Source: CBDBEU01 sp965204565 (lineage in GTDB: Bacteria; Pseudomonadota; Alphaproteobacteria; Rhizobiales; TMED25). Taken from it: 64,000 nt of DNA. Positions 27,948 to 36,701 of the stretch are shown here, piece by piece (within the stretch, counting starts at the first letter, position 1; every line of letters begins with the position of its first letter). The translations under genes were made by a program, and so were the position numbers. The notes beneath the pieces were generated by a model. That model saw only the letters and a list, made by a program, of their open reading frames with translations, searched no databases and was not told the origin of the DNA. Location of the stretch: contig CBDBEU010000005.1 in assembly GCA_965204565.1 (NCBI GenBank), positions 248,001 to 312,000 on the forward strand, written 5' to 3'.

Positions 27948-30149
27948 TCAGGCCCCCGAGGCTTCCGTCGCGGCCACCAGCTCGCGCAGTTTCGACCAGC
28001 GTTTGCGGCCTGATTGATTGCGCACCGTCATGGCGATTGCCTTTTTCTGCCCCACCAGAACCACGAGTTGCTTTGCCCGCGTGACGCCGGTGTAGAGGAG
28101 GTTGCGCCGCAGCATGATGGCGTGCTGGGTCACCACCGGTATCACCACGGCTGGATATTCCGAGCCCTGTGCCTTGTGGATGGTGGTGGCATAGGCCGGC
28201 GCCAGGCTGTCGAGCTCATTGAACGCGAATGCGAGCACCCGCCCGTCAAAATCGACCTCCAGTTCCGCCTCACCGCCTTGGCCCGAGACCGTGTGCACAT
28301 AGCCGATGTCGCCATTATAGATGTCGCGGTCATAGTCGTTTTCGATCTGCATCACCTTGTCGCCCGGCGAATAGGTCCAGCCGAAACGCTCTACTTTCAG
28401 CGCGCCTGCCGGGTTGAGAGCCGCCTTGAGCTCAAGATTGAGCGAGCGCACCCCGACCCCGCCGCGGTTCATCGGCGAGAGCACCTGAATGTCGCGGGTC
28501 GCCTCCATGCCGAAGCGTTGCGGAATGCGGTTCTTGACCAGCTCGACAATGCGCTCGACCACCTGTTCGGGCTGATCGGCGGGCACGAAGTAAAAATCGC
28601 TGTCAGGGCCGGTGGCGCCGAGATCGGGCATGTCGCCGGAATTGATCGCACAGGCATTGGCGATAATGCGGCTTTCCGCCGCTTGCCGGAACACTTCGGT
28701 GAGCCGCGCCACGGCAATGGCGCCCGATCCGATCAGATCGGCCAGAACCTGGCCCGGCCCGATGGACGGCAATTGGTCGATATCGCCGACAAACAGCGCC
28801 CCGGCATGATCGGGCAGGGCGGTCAGTAGCGCGCGCATCAACATCATATCGACCATTGAGGTCTCGTCCACCACCAGAAGATCGCAGTCGATCGGGTCAT
28901 TGGCATTGCGCTGAAATCCGCCGGTCTTGGGGTCGGTCTCCAGCAGGCGATGGATGGTGCGCGCCTCGCGTCCCGTGGTCTCGGCCATGCGCTTGGCCGC
29001 CCGCCCGGTCGGCGCCGCCAGAACGATGGTCATCGGCGTGGCGGCAAGAATGCGCAGGATCGAATTGACGATCGTCGTCTTGCCGACGCCCGGCCCGCCG
29101 GTGATCACCATCAGCTTTGATTGAAGCGCCAGCTTGATGGCCTCCTTCTGGCTTTCAGCCAGGCAGATGCCGGTGTGCTTTTCGATCTCCGGCAGGGCCT
29201 TGGCCGCATCGACTTCAGGCCAGGGCGGCGTGCCTTTGACGAGCTTTCCGACACGCTCTGCGATCATGTGCTCGGCGCGGTGAAGCTCGGTCAGAAACAC
29301 GCAATCACTATCGCCGACCGTTTCGGCCACTACCGCCCCGCCGGCAAGCTCCAGATCGAGCGCTTGGGTAAAAAGTTCCTCGGGCACCTCCAAAAGCTTG
29401 CAGGCAAGTGGTTTCAGTTCCGCCACCGGCAGACCGCAATGGCCCTCGCTCATCACTTCGGACAGCGCATGGGAGATGCCGGCACGCACTCGCACCATTG
29501 CGGTTTTCTCGATCCCGAGCTTGCCGGCGATCTCGTCCGTGGTGGCGAATCCGAAGCCGCGGATATCATTGGCGAGCCGATAGGGGGTTTCGCTCAACAC
29601 CGATATCGCCTTGCCGCCATAGGCGCGGAAAATGCGCGCCGCCCGCGCTGTCGAGATGCCGTGACCATGCAGGAACACCATGATCTCGCGCACCGCCTTC
29701 TGCTCAGCCCAGCCCGCGGCAATGCGCTTGGCGCGCACCGGCCCGATGCCTTCCACATCGCGCAGCCGCTTGGGTTCCTCCTCGATGACGTCGAGCACCT
29801 TGTCGCCGAACGCCTTGATCAGTTTCTTGGCATAGACCGGCCCTATCCCGGAGATCGCTCCGGAGGCGAGGTATTTCTCGATGCCGTCAAGCGTCGTTGG
29901 CTGCGAGGTCTGAAGCGCCCGCGCCTTGAACTGCTGGCCGTGGACCCGGTCGTTCACCCAGCTGCCGTCGGCCGTCACCCATTCGCCCGCCGCCACCGAG
30001 GTGGCGTGGCCGACAACTGCGACCACATCGCGATGGCCGCGCGCTTTCACCCGCAACACGCAAAAGCCGTTTTCCTCATTGTGGAAGGCAACCCGCTCGA
30101 TCAGCCCCGCCAGGATCTCCTCGTCGGTTGATTGCGGGATTGCGCTCAC
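27948..30149 (-). CDS. RecD2-like ATP-dependent DNA helicase
   Basis: 733 residues, the size of RecD2-type 5'-3' helicases that work without RecBC. The N-terminal OB-like region is followed by helix-hairpin-helix repeats (IGPVYAKKLIKAFG, VEGIGPVRAKRIAAGW). Superfamily 1 helicase motifs are Walker A TGGPGVGKTT (about residue 355), motif II LLVVDETSMVD, motif III GDIDQLPSIGPG, TEVFRQA, a SH3-like insert (NDYDRDIYNGDIG) and motifs V/VI with TIHKAQGSEYP and YTGVTRAKQ. Probably acts in DNA repair or recombination. Followed by the TauD-type gene's operon position only loosely (29-bp gap). Confidence 0.93.
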   Translation of the reverse strand: MSAIPQSTDEEILAGLIERVAFHNEENGFCVLRVKARGHRDVVAVVGHATSVAAGEWVTADGSWVNDRVHGQQFKARALQTSQPTTLDGIEKYLASGAISGIGPVYAKKLIKAFGDKVLDVIEEEPKRLRDVEGIGPVRAKRIAAGWAEQKAVREIMVFLHGHGISTARAARIFRAYGGKAISVLSETPYRLANDIRGFGFATTDEIAGKLGIEKTAMVRVRAGISHALSEVMSEGHCGLPVAELKPLACKLLEVPEELFTQALDLELAGGAVVAETVGDSDCVFLTELHRAEHMIAERVGKLVKGTPPWPEVDAAKALPEIEKHTGICLAESQKEAIKLALQSKLMVITGGPGVGKTTIVNSILRILAATPMTIVLAAPTGRAAKRMAETTGREARTIHRLLETDPKTGGFQRNANDPIDCDLLVVDETSMVDMMLMRALLTALPDHAGALFVGDIDQLPSIGPGQVLADLIGSGAIAVARLTEVFRQAAESRIIANACAINSGDMPDLGATGPDSDFYFVPADQPEQVVERIVELVKNRIPQRFGMEATRDIQVLSPMNRGGVGVRSLNLELKAALNPAGALKVERFGWTYSPGDKVMQIENDYDRDIYNGDIGYVHTVSGQGGEAELEVDFDGRVLAFAFNELDSLAPAYATTIHKAQGSEYPAVVIPVVTQHAIMLRRNLLYTGVTRAKQLVVLVGQKKAIAMTVRNQSGRKRWSKLRELVAATEASGA

Positions 30150-30177
30150 GCTTTCGCTTCTTTTGCCCGGCGCCGTA

Positions 30178-31044
30178 TCAGGCGAGCTTGGCGGCCAGAT
30201 GCAGCGCCGACTGCACCGGCGCGCTCAGCCGATGCACCGGCCGTTCGCCCTTGATCGTCACCCGGTGGCCCTTGCGCTCATTGGGCCAGTAATCCCAGAT
30301 CGCGAAATGCTGTGTGCAGCGGTCGTCCCACAGGGCGATGGCATTCTCCGACCATTGGAAACGCACCTGAAACTCCGGGCGCTGCTGATGGCGGTAGAGA
30401 AATTCCAGCATCGCCTTGCTTTCATGATCGGCAAGATCGTTGATCCTGGTGGTGAAGCTCGGATTGACATAAAGCGCCTGGCGACCGGATTTGGGGTGCG
30501 TCGCGATCACCGGATGCTCGGCCGAAGGGAACACTTTGCCGGTATTGTCGACCCCGCGCCCTTCATAGCGTCCGCGATAGACATGCTCGGATTCGTGCAT
30601 TGCGATGCGCTCCTGCAGGAAGGACTGCATCACCGGCGACAGCGTTTCATAAGCGGCATACATGCTGGCGAAAATGGTATCACCGCCCGATGGCGGCAGC
30701 TGGTGGATCTGCAGGCAGGTGCCAAGCGGCGGCTCGATATCGCAACTGACATCGGTGTGCCAGCCATTGCCGTCGGCGTGCTTGGAGTCTTTATGCGCAT
30801 GAATGACGAAGATTTCGGGGTGCTCGGGATGGTGCGGCGCTGCGGGGTGATAGTGCAGCTCGCCAAAGCGCCGCCCGAATGCGATCTGAACCGTCGGGTC
30901 AAGCTTTGGCTGGTCGCGGAAAAAGATCACCTGATGGTCGGTGAACGCCCGATCGATCTCCTCGAACTGCGCATCGGTGAGTTTTTCAAGATCGGCGCCG
31001 GCAATCTCCGCCCCGATGACCGGGGTCACGGGCTCGATCTCCAT
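30178..31044 (-). CDS. TauD/TfdA family 2-oxoglutarate-dependent dioxygenase
   Basis: 288 residues. Fe(II) ligands are visible in GWHTDVSC (HxD) and in the distal CTQHFAIWDYWP, followed by the 2-oxoglutarate-binding Arg in GHRVTIKGE. The N-terminal GAEIAGADLEKLTDAQFEEI is typical of taurine/2,4-D dioxygenases. It oxidises a small organic acid or sulfonate; the exact substrate is unknown. It is the first gene of a unit with recD2 downstream; upstream lies IS copy 2. Confidence 0.9.
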   Translation of the reverse strand: MEIEPVTPVIGAEIAGADLEKLTDAQFEEIDRAFTDHQVIFFRDQPKLDPTVQIAFGRRFGELHYHPAAPHHPEHPEIFVIHAHKDSKHADGNGWHTDVSCDIEPPLGTCLQIHQLPPSGGDTIFASMYAAYETLSPVMQSFLQERIAMHESEHVYRGRYEGRGVDNTGKVFPSAEHPVIATHPKSGRQALYVNPSFTTRINDLADHESKAMLEFLYRHQQRPEFQVRFQWSENAIALWDDRCTQHFAIWDYWPNERKGHRVTIKGERPVHRLSAPVQSALHLAAKLA

Positions 31045-31189
31045 GGGTCTCTACCTCCCGGAATATTTTTTCGGGCACCCTACCGCCCGCCGCCACTTTA
31101 GCGATTTCGGCGGGTGTGAAACAATCATTGCCACGCACCGCCTGTGGGTTGCTAGGGGCCAGACCCTAGGGGCTGGACTCATTATAGCC

Positions 31190-31762
31190 ACGAGATGAGG
31201 GCTGCGGCGAGCGCGATAGCTGCCATGGCGTTTTATGTCGCGCTCAAAGCGCGTTGCGATGCGCCGCCGGTCTTTGAGGCGGCAGAACATGCGTTCGATG
31301 ATATTTCGCTCTCTGTAGACGGCCCGATCGTAGTGATATCGGATCCTGCGGTTCTTTCGCGACGGTATGACGGGCCCGGTCCCGCACTCTTCAAGCCATT
31401 CGCGCAGTTCCCGGCCGTCACGACCTTTGTCGGCGACAGGTTCGGCGGATGGCGGCATGGCCTCGATGCAGCGCTGTGCGACCTTGCAATCATGCACGTT
31501 TCCGGGCGTCGGGAGCAGGACGCAATTGACAAAAACACGGTGCTGCCCTTGTGGTCGCGGACGGCGTGGAGCCCGGTGTTGCGTCCGCCTTTGGTGCGGC
31601 CGATACCATGGGGGGGCATGGGGGCCAGGGCCCCCTTTTCCGCCGCCGGCGCAGCGATGAACCTTGATGCGGGATGTCGATGAACAGCCGGTCAGGCGTA
31701 TCCTCGGCGCCTGCCGAAGCGCTGAAGATACCTTCCCATATACCGCGCTCGTCCCAGAGTTA
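31190..31762 (-). pseudogene. IS5-family transposase, 3' part, frameshifted (copy 2)
   Basis: Same order of pieces as in copy 1 (KVHRCAGGGKGGPGP, GIGRTKGGRNTGLHAV, LLPTPGNVHDCKVA, YRERNIIERMFCRLKDRRR) and the same frame changes, with only scattered base differences. The catalytic domain cannot be translated as one chain. Confidence 0.8.
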
Positions 31763-31796
31763 GTAAATCGTATCAAAGTGAGATTTCATTAATCTT

Positions 31797-32861
31797 TTAT
31801 TGTAACACTTCATCTAACTCAGCACAGGGTTGGCCACAGACTGATTTATAATCATTGCAGAACTCAGAAGAAACAACAAAAGGATTATTAAAATTGTCTT
31901 TTGAGCTTTTGCTATAGGTGCGGTTATCTCCTCTAGTTTGCAAACCTACCAAATAGTCTTCACCATTAATTGTCGCAATGTTGGGACTACCAGAAACGGC
32001 CTGTTCTACGGGACAGTAACTTGTAACAAAACTCCCAAAACTCCAATAAATGTCTAATAGCTCACACGGCTCGTTAACTCTCAATGGGGATTGATAAAGG
32101 TCTGCAATGTCATTAGGAGTTTGCTGGCTTAATGTTTGTGGATTAAAATCAGGAGTTCCACTTGAATCAGTATTAAATCTAGTTTTTGGCCTATAAAGAT
32201 GAACATCTATTTCACCACTTCTTGAAGCATTCACTATTCTTTGCGTTGAACCTCTTACTGGTCTTACAAAATTATTTGGCCTAAGAGCTTTATCTACTTT
32301 TACAAAAACATAATCTGTAGAGGGCTCATCCCAGACAGAAGGATTATTTATTCTAGGAGACACAAACTGAGAGTTACTTTGACTGGCTCTTGTCACATTC
32401 TTTGGATTTATAGGGTAAGCAGCAACTCTAACTGAGTTTCGAACAGGCTCTCTTAAGGAGCGATTTTCTTTTCTCGCTTTTCGTGGATCATCTAAAACTC
32501 CATGAGCTGTAGCTAAATAAACCCCAGGACAAACTTGAATTCCTTGAGTAAAGCTATTCAAAGTCCAAAAGGTAGCCATGGCAGCCCCAACTCCCTCTTT
32601 AGTAGAAACAGGGGACATTGAATTGTCCCGATCCTCATACCAAGCGGCGTTATGAAGACAGCTTTCAGGGTTTAACATGCAGTTGATTTCATTCAGCTCA
32701 GAGGCTGAACCATTTGAAGATTTCATCCCACAGTTTTCACCATTTTTTGTTCCATCAGATCTTATTCCTCCAGCTATAGAATGCGAATCAATAGAGAAAA
32801 AACTCATTAACATTATTAACAATAGTGATAGTAAACCATGAGGTGATTTTAATAGTTTCAT
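31797..32861 (-). CDS. Secreted trypsin-like serine protease, passenger of IS element (copy 2)
   Basis: 354 residues. It has the same signal peptide as copy 1, catalytic His in YLATAHGVLD, Asp region DYVFVKVD and Ser in EQAVSGSPN. The Gly two residues before the Ser is Val here, preceded by Ala where copy 1 has GG, so activity may differ. Differences from copy 1 cluster in two short stretches: the LDIYWSFGSF region, with three extra residues, and the C-terminal KSSKDNFNN region. Upstream there are eight A residues before the ATG instead of seven, so no fusion with the transposase frame is possible. The gene is AT-rich relative to the genome. Secreted protease activity is inferred from motifs. 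Confidence 0.76.
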   Translation of the reverse strand: MKLLKSPHGLLSLLLIMLMSFFSIDSHSIAGGIRSDGTKNGENCGMKSSNGSASELNEINCMLNPESCLHNAAWYEDRDNSMSPVSTKEGVGAAMATFWTLNSFTQGIQVCPGVYLATAHGVLDDPRKARKENRSLREPVRNSVRVAAYPINPKNVTRASQSNSQFVSPRINNPSVWDEPSTDYVFVKVDKALRPNNFVRPVRGSTQRIVNASRSGEIDVHLYRPKTRFNTDSSGTPDFNPQTLSQQTPNDIADLYQSPLRVNEPCELLDIYWSFGSFVTSYCPVEQAVSGSPNIATINGEDYLVGLQTRGDNRTYSKSSKDNFNNPFVVSSEFCNDYKSVCGQPCAELDEVLQ

Positions 32862-33006
32862 TTTTTTTAAATCTCTCTTTATAGTTGACGAAGCGGTTGA
32901 AGAGCGTCTTCTTCGGCCCGTGGAGGCAATATCGGCTCGACAATGGCCGTCATCTGGTGGCTATAATGAGTCCGGGCCCTAAATTGGGCGCAAATTAATC
33001 TGGCGG

Positions 33007-33885
33007 ATGGGTTCTCCTAAAATGCAGGATCGATCAGAAATTGAATCCGATTTAAGTCGGAAACGGAGACGCTCAGTCATCCTGCATTTCCACACCTTCA
33101 AAAATGCTGGTTCGACTGTCGATGCTATTCTCCAAGAATGTTTCCCGAATGCCTGGGCAAACTATGACGGGCCGGTGCCCGACTTTTTTATCAATCATAG
33201 TGAAATAGCATTGATTGCGCGTGACAGACCAACATTAAAGGCTATTTCGTCACATCATATCAAGCTCCCTAATCCCGATTCTCTGGTCACGGAGTTCCTT
33301 CCTCCGGACGTGGAGTGCCTTCCTGTTGTGTTTATTCGTCGCCCGGAGTTGCGTATCGCTTCGCTCTGGCGCTTTATGCGGAAGCGGAAAAGGTTGAATG
33401 ATCCCGAAACTCTATTAGCAAAGAAGCTTGATTTTAAGGAATGGGTATTTTGTCGCTTTGAAAATAAGAGAATGTTTGGGATCTCCAACCTCCAAACAAA
33501 TCTGTTTTGCTATCGGGCAGACAAGAGAACAAGCTCTAACGACCCGAAGAAGCTTGAATATGCGATAGCCAATTTCAAGGCGTTGCCTTTCGTGGGTGTG
33601 GTAGAAAATTTTGAGGAGTCGATGCAGATTTATGAGCGTCTGTACGCGCCGAAGATTCCGGACTTTCGTTACAGGGTTGTCACCCCGAAGAATGTTACCG
33701 ATGTGCGCGATCTTTCAGACGAGGAGAAGTTGGCACACATTGCCGATGAGTTGGGCAACGACCTGTTCGAAAGGTTGCAGAGGGCCAATTCGCAGGATTT
33801 GGCTTTGTACAAGCTTGCTCACACTGCATTGATGGCACAGCTCCAGTCGGCAGGTGATTCTGACGCAGATCAAGCAACGAGATGA
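33007..33885 (+). CDS. Sulfotransferase-like protein
   Basis: 292 residues. HFHTFKNAGSTVDAIL matches the P-loop-like 5'-PSB motif of sulfotransferase_2/heparan-type enzymes (usual form HIPKTAGTS), and PVVFIRRPELRIASLW resembles the 3'-phosphate-binding strand with Arg and Ser. It probably uses PAPS to sulfate a carbohydrate or cell-surface polymer. ATG 33007 was chosen; ATG 33022 is possible. It has lower GC than the core genes and lies directly next to IS copy 2, suggesting horizontal acquisition. Confidence 0.72.
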   Translation: MGSPKMQDRSEIESDLSRKRRRSVILHFHTFKNAGSTVDAILQECFPNAWANYDGPVPDFFINHSEIALIARDRPTLKAISSHHIKLPNPDSLVTEFLPPDVECLPVVFIRRPELRIASLWRFMRKRKRLNDPETLLAKKLDFKEWVFCRFENKRMFGISNLQTNLFCYRADKRTSSNDPKKLEYAIANFKALPFVGVVENFEESMQIYERLYAPKIPDFRYRVVTPKNVTDVRDLSDEEKLAHIADELGNDLFERLQRANSQDLALYKLAHTALMAQLQSAGDSDADQATR

Positions 33886-33954
33886 GGATGTGGGTGCCTT
33901 TGGAACCGTCACCCGCGTTGCGCTCAGCGAGAAAGCTTTGAAAGTTCGCAAAGA

Positions 33955-34262
33955 TCAGCAACGCATGGAACCGCGCAGTATCTTTGCCATTGTCGGCGGG
34001 CAAACCCGGCGGACGCCTTCGAAGCGCACAGAGTCATGCGGGACATGGCCCTCGAAGACGACCATCGTGCCGGTGCGGGGCGGCACGTCGAGCCAGCTTC
34101 CAGCGAAGATGCCGGTGTTCCGGTTCGACCAGAGGCGGTGCCCCCGTCCCGCGGGGTCGTAGAACCGGAGCGCGCCTTCACGGTGGCGTTGTGGTCCAGC
34201 CGCTCCAAAGTCGACCTCCGGGGAATAGGTCGCCACGAAGTCCACGCAGGGATGGGTATGGG
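33955..34262 (-). pseudogene. Fragment resembling a 2OG-Fe(II) oxygenase
   Basis: The minus frame reads HTHPCVDFVATYSPEVDFG, RFYDPAGRGHRLW and PPRTGTMVVFEGHVPHDSVR, the layout of the C-terminal part of a 2OG-Fe(II) oxygenase (late His in FEGHVPHDSVR). The N-terminal part is missing, cut by an IS630 fragment. Family assignment is by motif only. Confidence 0.4.
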
Positions 34263-34299
34263 TGAAGATGCCGAGCTATCGTTACTATGTCTTGATGGA

Positions 34300-34900
34300 C
34301 GCGATGCAAGAAACGGCCCAAGGTCGGGTTGCATTCGGTCCAGCGCCTGAATTTGCGACTTTTCATCCACCGAGAGCACCACTGCGTGCGCAGGAGGGCT
34401 GACGTAAAGCCCCACGATACCGTGCAGTTTCTCGACAAAAGCCGGATCCCGCAAGAGCTTGAACACCCGCCGGCGGTGCGGCGCCGGACCATGCGCCTGC
34501 CGAATCCTGTACACCGTCGAGGCCGCCAACCCCGCAGCGTCCCCATTGCGCGCAACGTCCGGTGCGTCGCTTCGTGCGGCGGCGGTGACGGCGTCGGACG
34601 GATCACCCCGGCCGTCCTTTCATCCGGCGTCTTCGGCGTGCCGGGCGGGCGGCTTTTCTCGCGGAGCAGACCATCCACGCCTTCAGCCATGAACCGTTCC
34701 TACCGGCGCCGGAGCATTTCTCCGACTTTCCGGTGGCGCGCACGACCCCCATCGTGCCGACGCCATCGCTGCTCAACAGCACGATCCGGCATCGCCGGAC
34801 ATGCTTTTGCGGCGTCGCCGGATGCGATATGATTGCTTCGAGCCGAATTCCGTCCTCGACCGTGATCGTCGGATGTGTTCCAGTGTCGATCCCCCGGTGC
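34300..34900 (-). pseudogene. IS630-family transposase N-terminal half, frameshifted
   Basis: Pieces in several frames: TVEDGIRLEAIISHPATPQK, HVRRCRIVLLSSDG, ERFMAEGVDGLLREKSRPPG, ASTVYRIRQAHGPAPHRR and VGLYVSPPAHAVVLSVDEKS with QIQALDRMQPDLG. This is the HTH half and the first catalytic Asp (SVDEKS) of an IS630 transposase. The remainder is absent. Confidence 0.8.
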
Positions 34901-35013
34901 CCATCCCAAAGAAGCGCACATCCGGAGCCATTTGTCTCGATCAATCCACTAGGCTGCGGGCGAGGCCGCGCGTCCGCGCTGGCGCAATCAACATATCTGA
35001 GTGGGGGAGAGCG

Positions 35014-36690
35014 ATGGCAAAGCTTACTGGCGCCAAGGTGATGGCGCAAATGCTCGACGGCTACGGCGTCACCGATATTTTTCATGTACCGGCGATCCTA
35101 CGCCGCACCATGGTCGAGCTTGAGGCATTGACCTCGATCCGCCGCATCCGCACCCATGGCGAAAAGTCAGCCGCCTATATGGCCGATGGCTATGCCAGGG
35201 CCTCGCGGCGGCCCGGCATCTGCATGGCCCAGACCGTGGGCGGGCTCAATCTTGCCGCCGGTCTGCGCGATGCCTTCCTTGCCCACTCGCCGGTGATCGC
35301 CATGACTGGCGGGCGCGATCCGTCAACCAAGTTCCGCAAGGTCTATCAGCAGGTCGATGACGTGCCCGCCTATGAGGGGGTGACCAAGTTCAACGCCACC
35401 GTCGATTCCGTCGAGCGCTTTCCCGATATGGTGCGCCAGGCCTTCCGCACCGCGGTGACCGGCGCGCCGGGCCCTGTGCATCTGCAGTTTCGCGGCAATG
35501 AGGGCCAGATCGACCAGGAAGAGGCCGATATGGACCCGGTGGTCGAACCACTCTATGCACATGTGCCGCCGTTCCGCCCCGAGCCTGACCAGGCAAGCGT
35601 GACCCGCGCGGTGGAAGTTTTGCAGGCTGCCGACAAGCCGGTGATCGTCGCCGGCGGCGGTGTGCGCTGGTCGGGCGCCGCCGAGGCGGTGGTGGCGCTG
35701 GCTGAAAATCTGCAGATCCCGGTCGCGACTTCGCTGAATGGCAAGGACACCATTCCGGCAAGCCACCCTTTGAGCGTTGGCGTGGTCGGGACCTATTCGC
35801 GCGGCTCGGCCAATGAAGTGGTGCTGGAGGCCGACCTTGTGTGCTTCATCGGCACCGAGACCGGCGGTATGACCACCCATTTCTGGAAGGTGCCGAAATT
35901 CGGCACCAGGGTGATCCAGATCGATATCGAGGCCGAGGCGCTGGGCCGCAATTATGTGCCCGACGCCGCCGTGCTGGGCGATGCCAAGGTGGTGGTCGAA
36001 CGCATGGTGGGCAAGGCCGATACCTCGAGCGCGGACAAGCGCAGTGCCTGGGTAAGTCACGCCAGACAGCGCGTTGCCGGCTGGTATGGCGAGTTCAACT
36101 CGCTTCTCACCTCCGATGCGGTGCCGATCAGGCCCGAGCGCATCTGCCATGAGCTGTCGAAAAACCTGCCCGACGATGCCTTTGTCGTCGTCGATACCGG
36201 CCATGCCGGCATGTGGATGGGCGGCATGTACGATCTGCGCGTGCCGACCCAGAACTATGTGCGCTGCGCCGGGCATCTGGGCTGGGCATTCCCGGCGGCG
36301 CTCGGCGCCAAATGCGGCGTTCCAGACCGCCCGGTGGTGTGCTTCACCGGCGATGCCGGGCTATGGTACCACATCGGCGAAATCGAGACTGCGGTGCGCT
36401 GGAACATTCCCGCCGTGATCGTCGTCAATGACAACCACTCGGGCAATCAGTCCAAGCATGGCTACGATCAGGTCTATGGCGGCCAGCAGACCAAGGAGGC
36501 GCACGATCTTTGGGTGTTCACCGATGTCAAGATCGCCGATATCGCCAATTGCATCGGCGCGCTGGCGATCCGGGTCGAAAAGCCTTCGGAACTGGCACCG
36601 GCGATCGAGCAGGGCATTGCCTCGGGCCGCCCGACCATCATTGACGCGGTGACCGGCCTTGATGCCGAAGCGCCGCTGGCCATCGGCTAA
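35014..36690 (+). CDS. Thiamine pyrophosphate-dependent enzyme (acetolactate synthase-like)
   Basis: 558 residues from the ATG at 35014 (GGGGGAGAG upstream). It has three TPP-enzyme domains. The N-terminal one carries the catalytic Glu in RIRTHGEKSAAYMADGYA, the central one is nucleotide-binding-like (ADKPVIVAGGGVRWSGA), and the C-terminal one has the TPP motif GDAGLWYHIGEIETAVRW ending in VNDNHSGN. It belongs to the acetolactate synthase/benzoylformate decarboxylase superfamily; the substrate is unknown. The bicupin gene starts 12 bp after its stop, so they probably work together. Confidence 0.9.
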   Translation: MAKLTGAKVMAQMLDGYGVTDIFHVPAILRRTMVELEALTSIRRIRTHGEKSAAYMADGYARASRRPGICMAQTVGGLNLAAGLRDAFLAHSPVIAMTGGRDPSTKFRKVYQQVDDVPAYEGVTKFNATVDSVERFPDMVRQAFRTAVTGAPGPVHLQFRGNEGQIDQEEADMDPVVEPLYAHVPPFRPEPDQASVTRAVEVLQAADKPVIVAGGGVRWSGAAEAVVALAENLQIPVATSLNGKDTIPASHPLSVGVVGTYSRGSANEVVLEADLVCFIGTETGGMTTHFWKVPKFGTRVIQIDIEAEALGRNYVPDAAVLGDAKVVVERMVGKADTSSADKRSAWVSHARQRVAGWYGEFNSLLTSDAVPIRPERICHELSKNLPDDAFVVVDTGHAGMWMGGMYDLRVPTQNYVRCAGHLGWAFPAALGAKCGVPDRPVVCFTGDAGLWYHIGEIETAVRWNIPAVIVVNDNHSGNQSKHGYDQVYGGQQTKEAHDLWVFTDVKIADIANCIGALAIRVEKPSELAPAIEQGIASGRPTIIDAVTGLDAEAPLAIG

Positions 36691-36701
36691 GGGGGGCGTA
36701 T

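Larger units (their letters stand above)
31170..32978 (-). mobile_element. IS5-family element carrying a serine-protease gene (copy 2)
   Basis: The left end follows CTAG (31166-31169) with GGGCTGGACTCATTATAGCC. The right end is an inverted copy, GGACTCATTATAGCCACC, ending near 32978 before CTAA. It is very similar to copy 1 over 2580-4160, including the frameshifts in the transposase. In this copy almost all of the transposase N-terminus is deleted after TTCGGCCCGTGGA and replaced by a short segment also seen at 10684-10720. Just outside the left end lies GGGGCCAGACCCTAG, identical to the right terminus of copy 1. Confidence 0.78.

Noticed and set aside
29121..30131. Long plus-strand open frame opposite recD2
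   Set aside because: Antisense shadow; all helicase motifs are on the minus strand.
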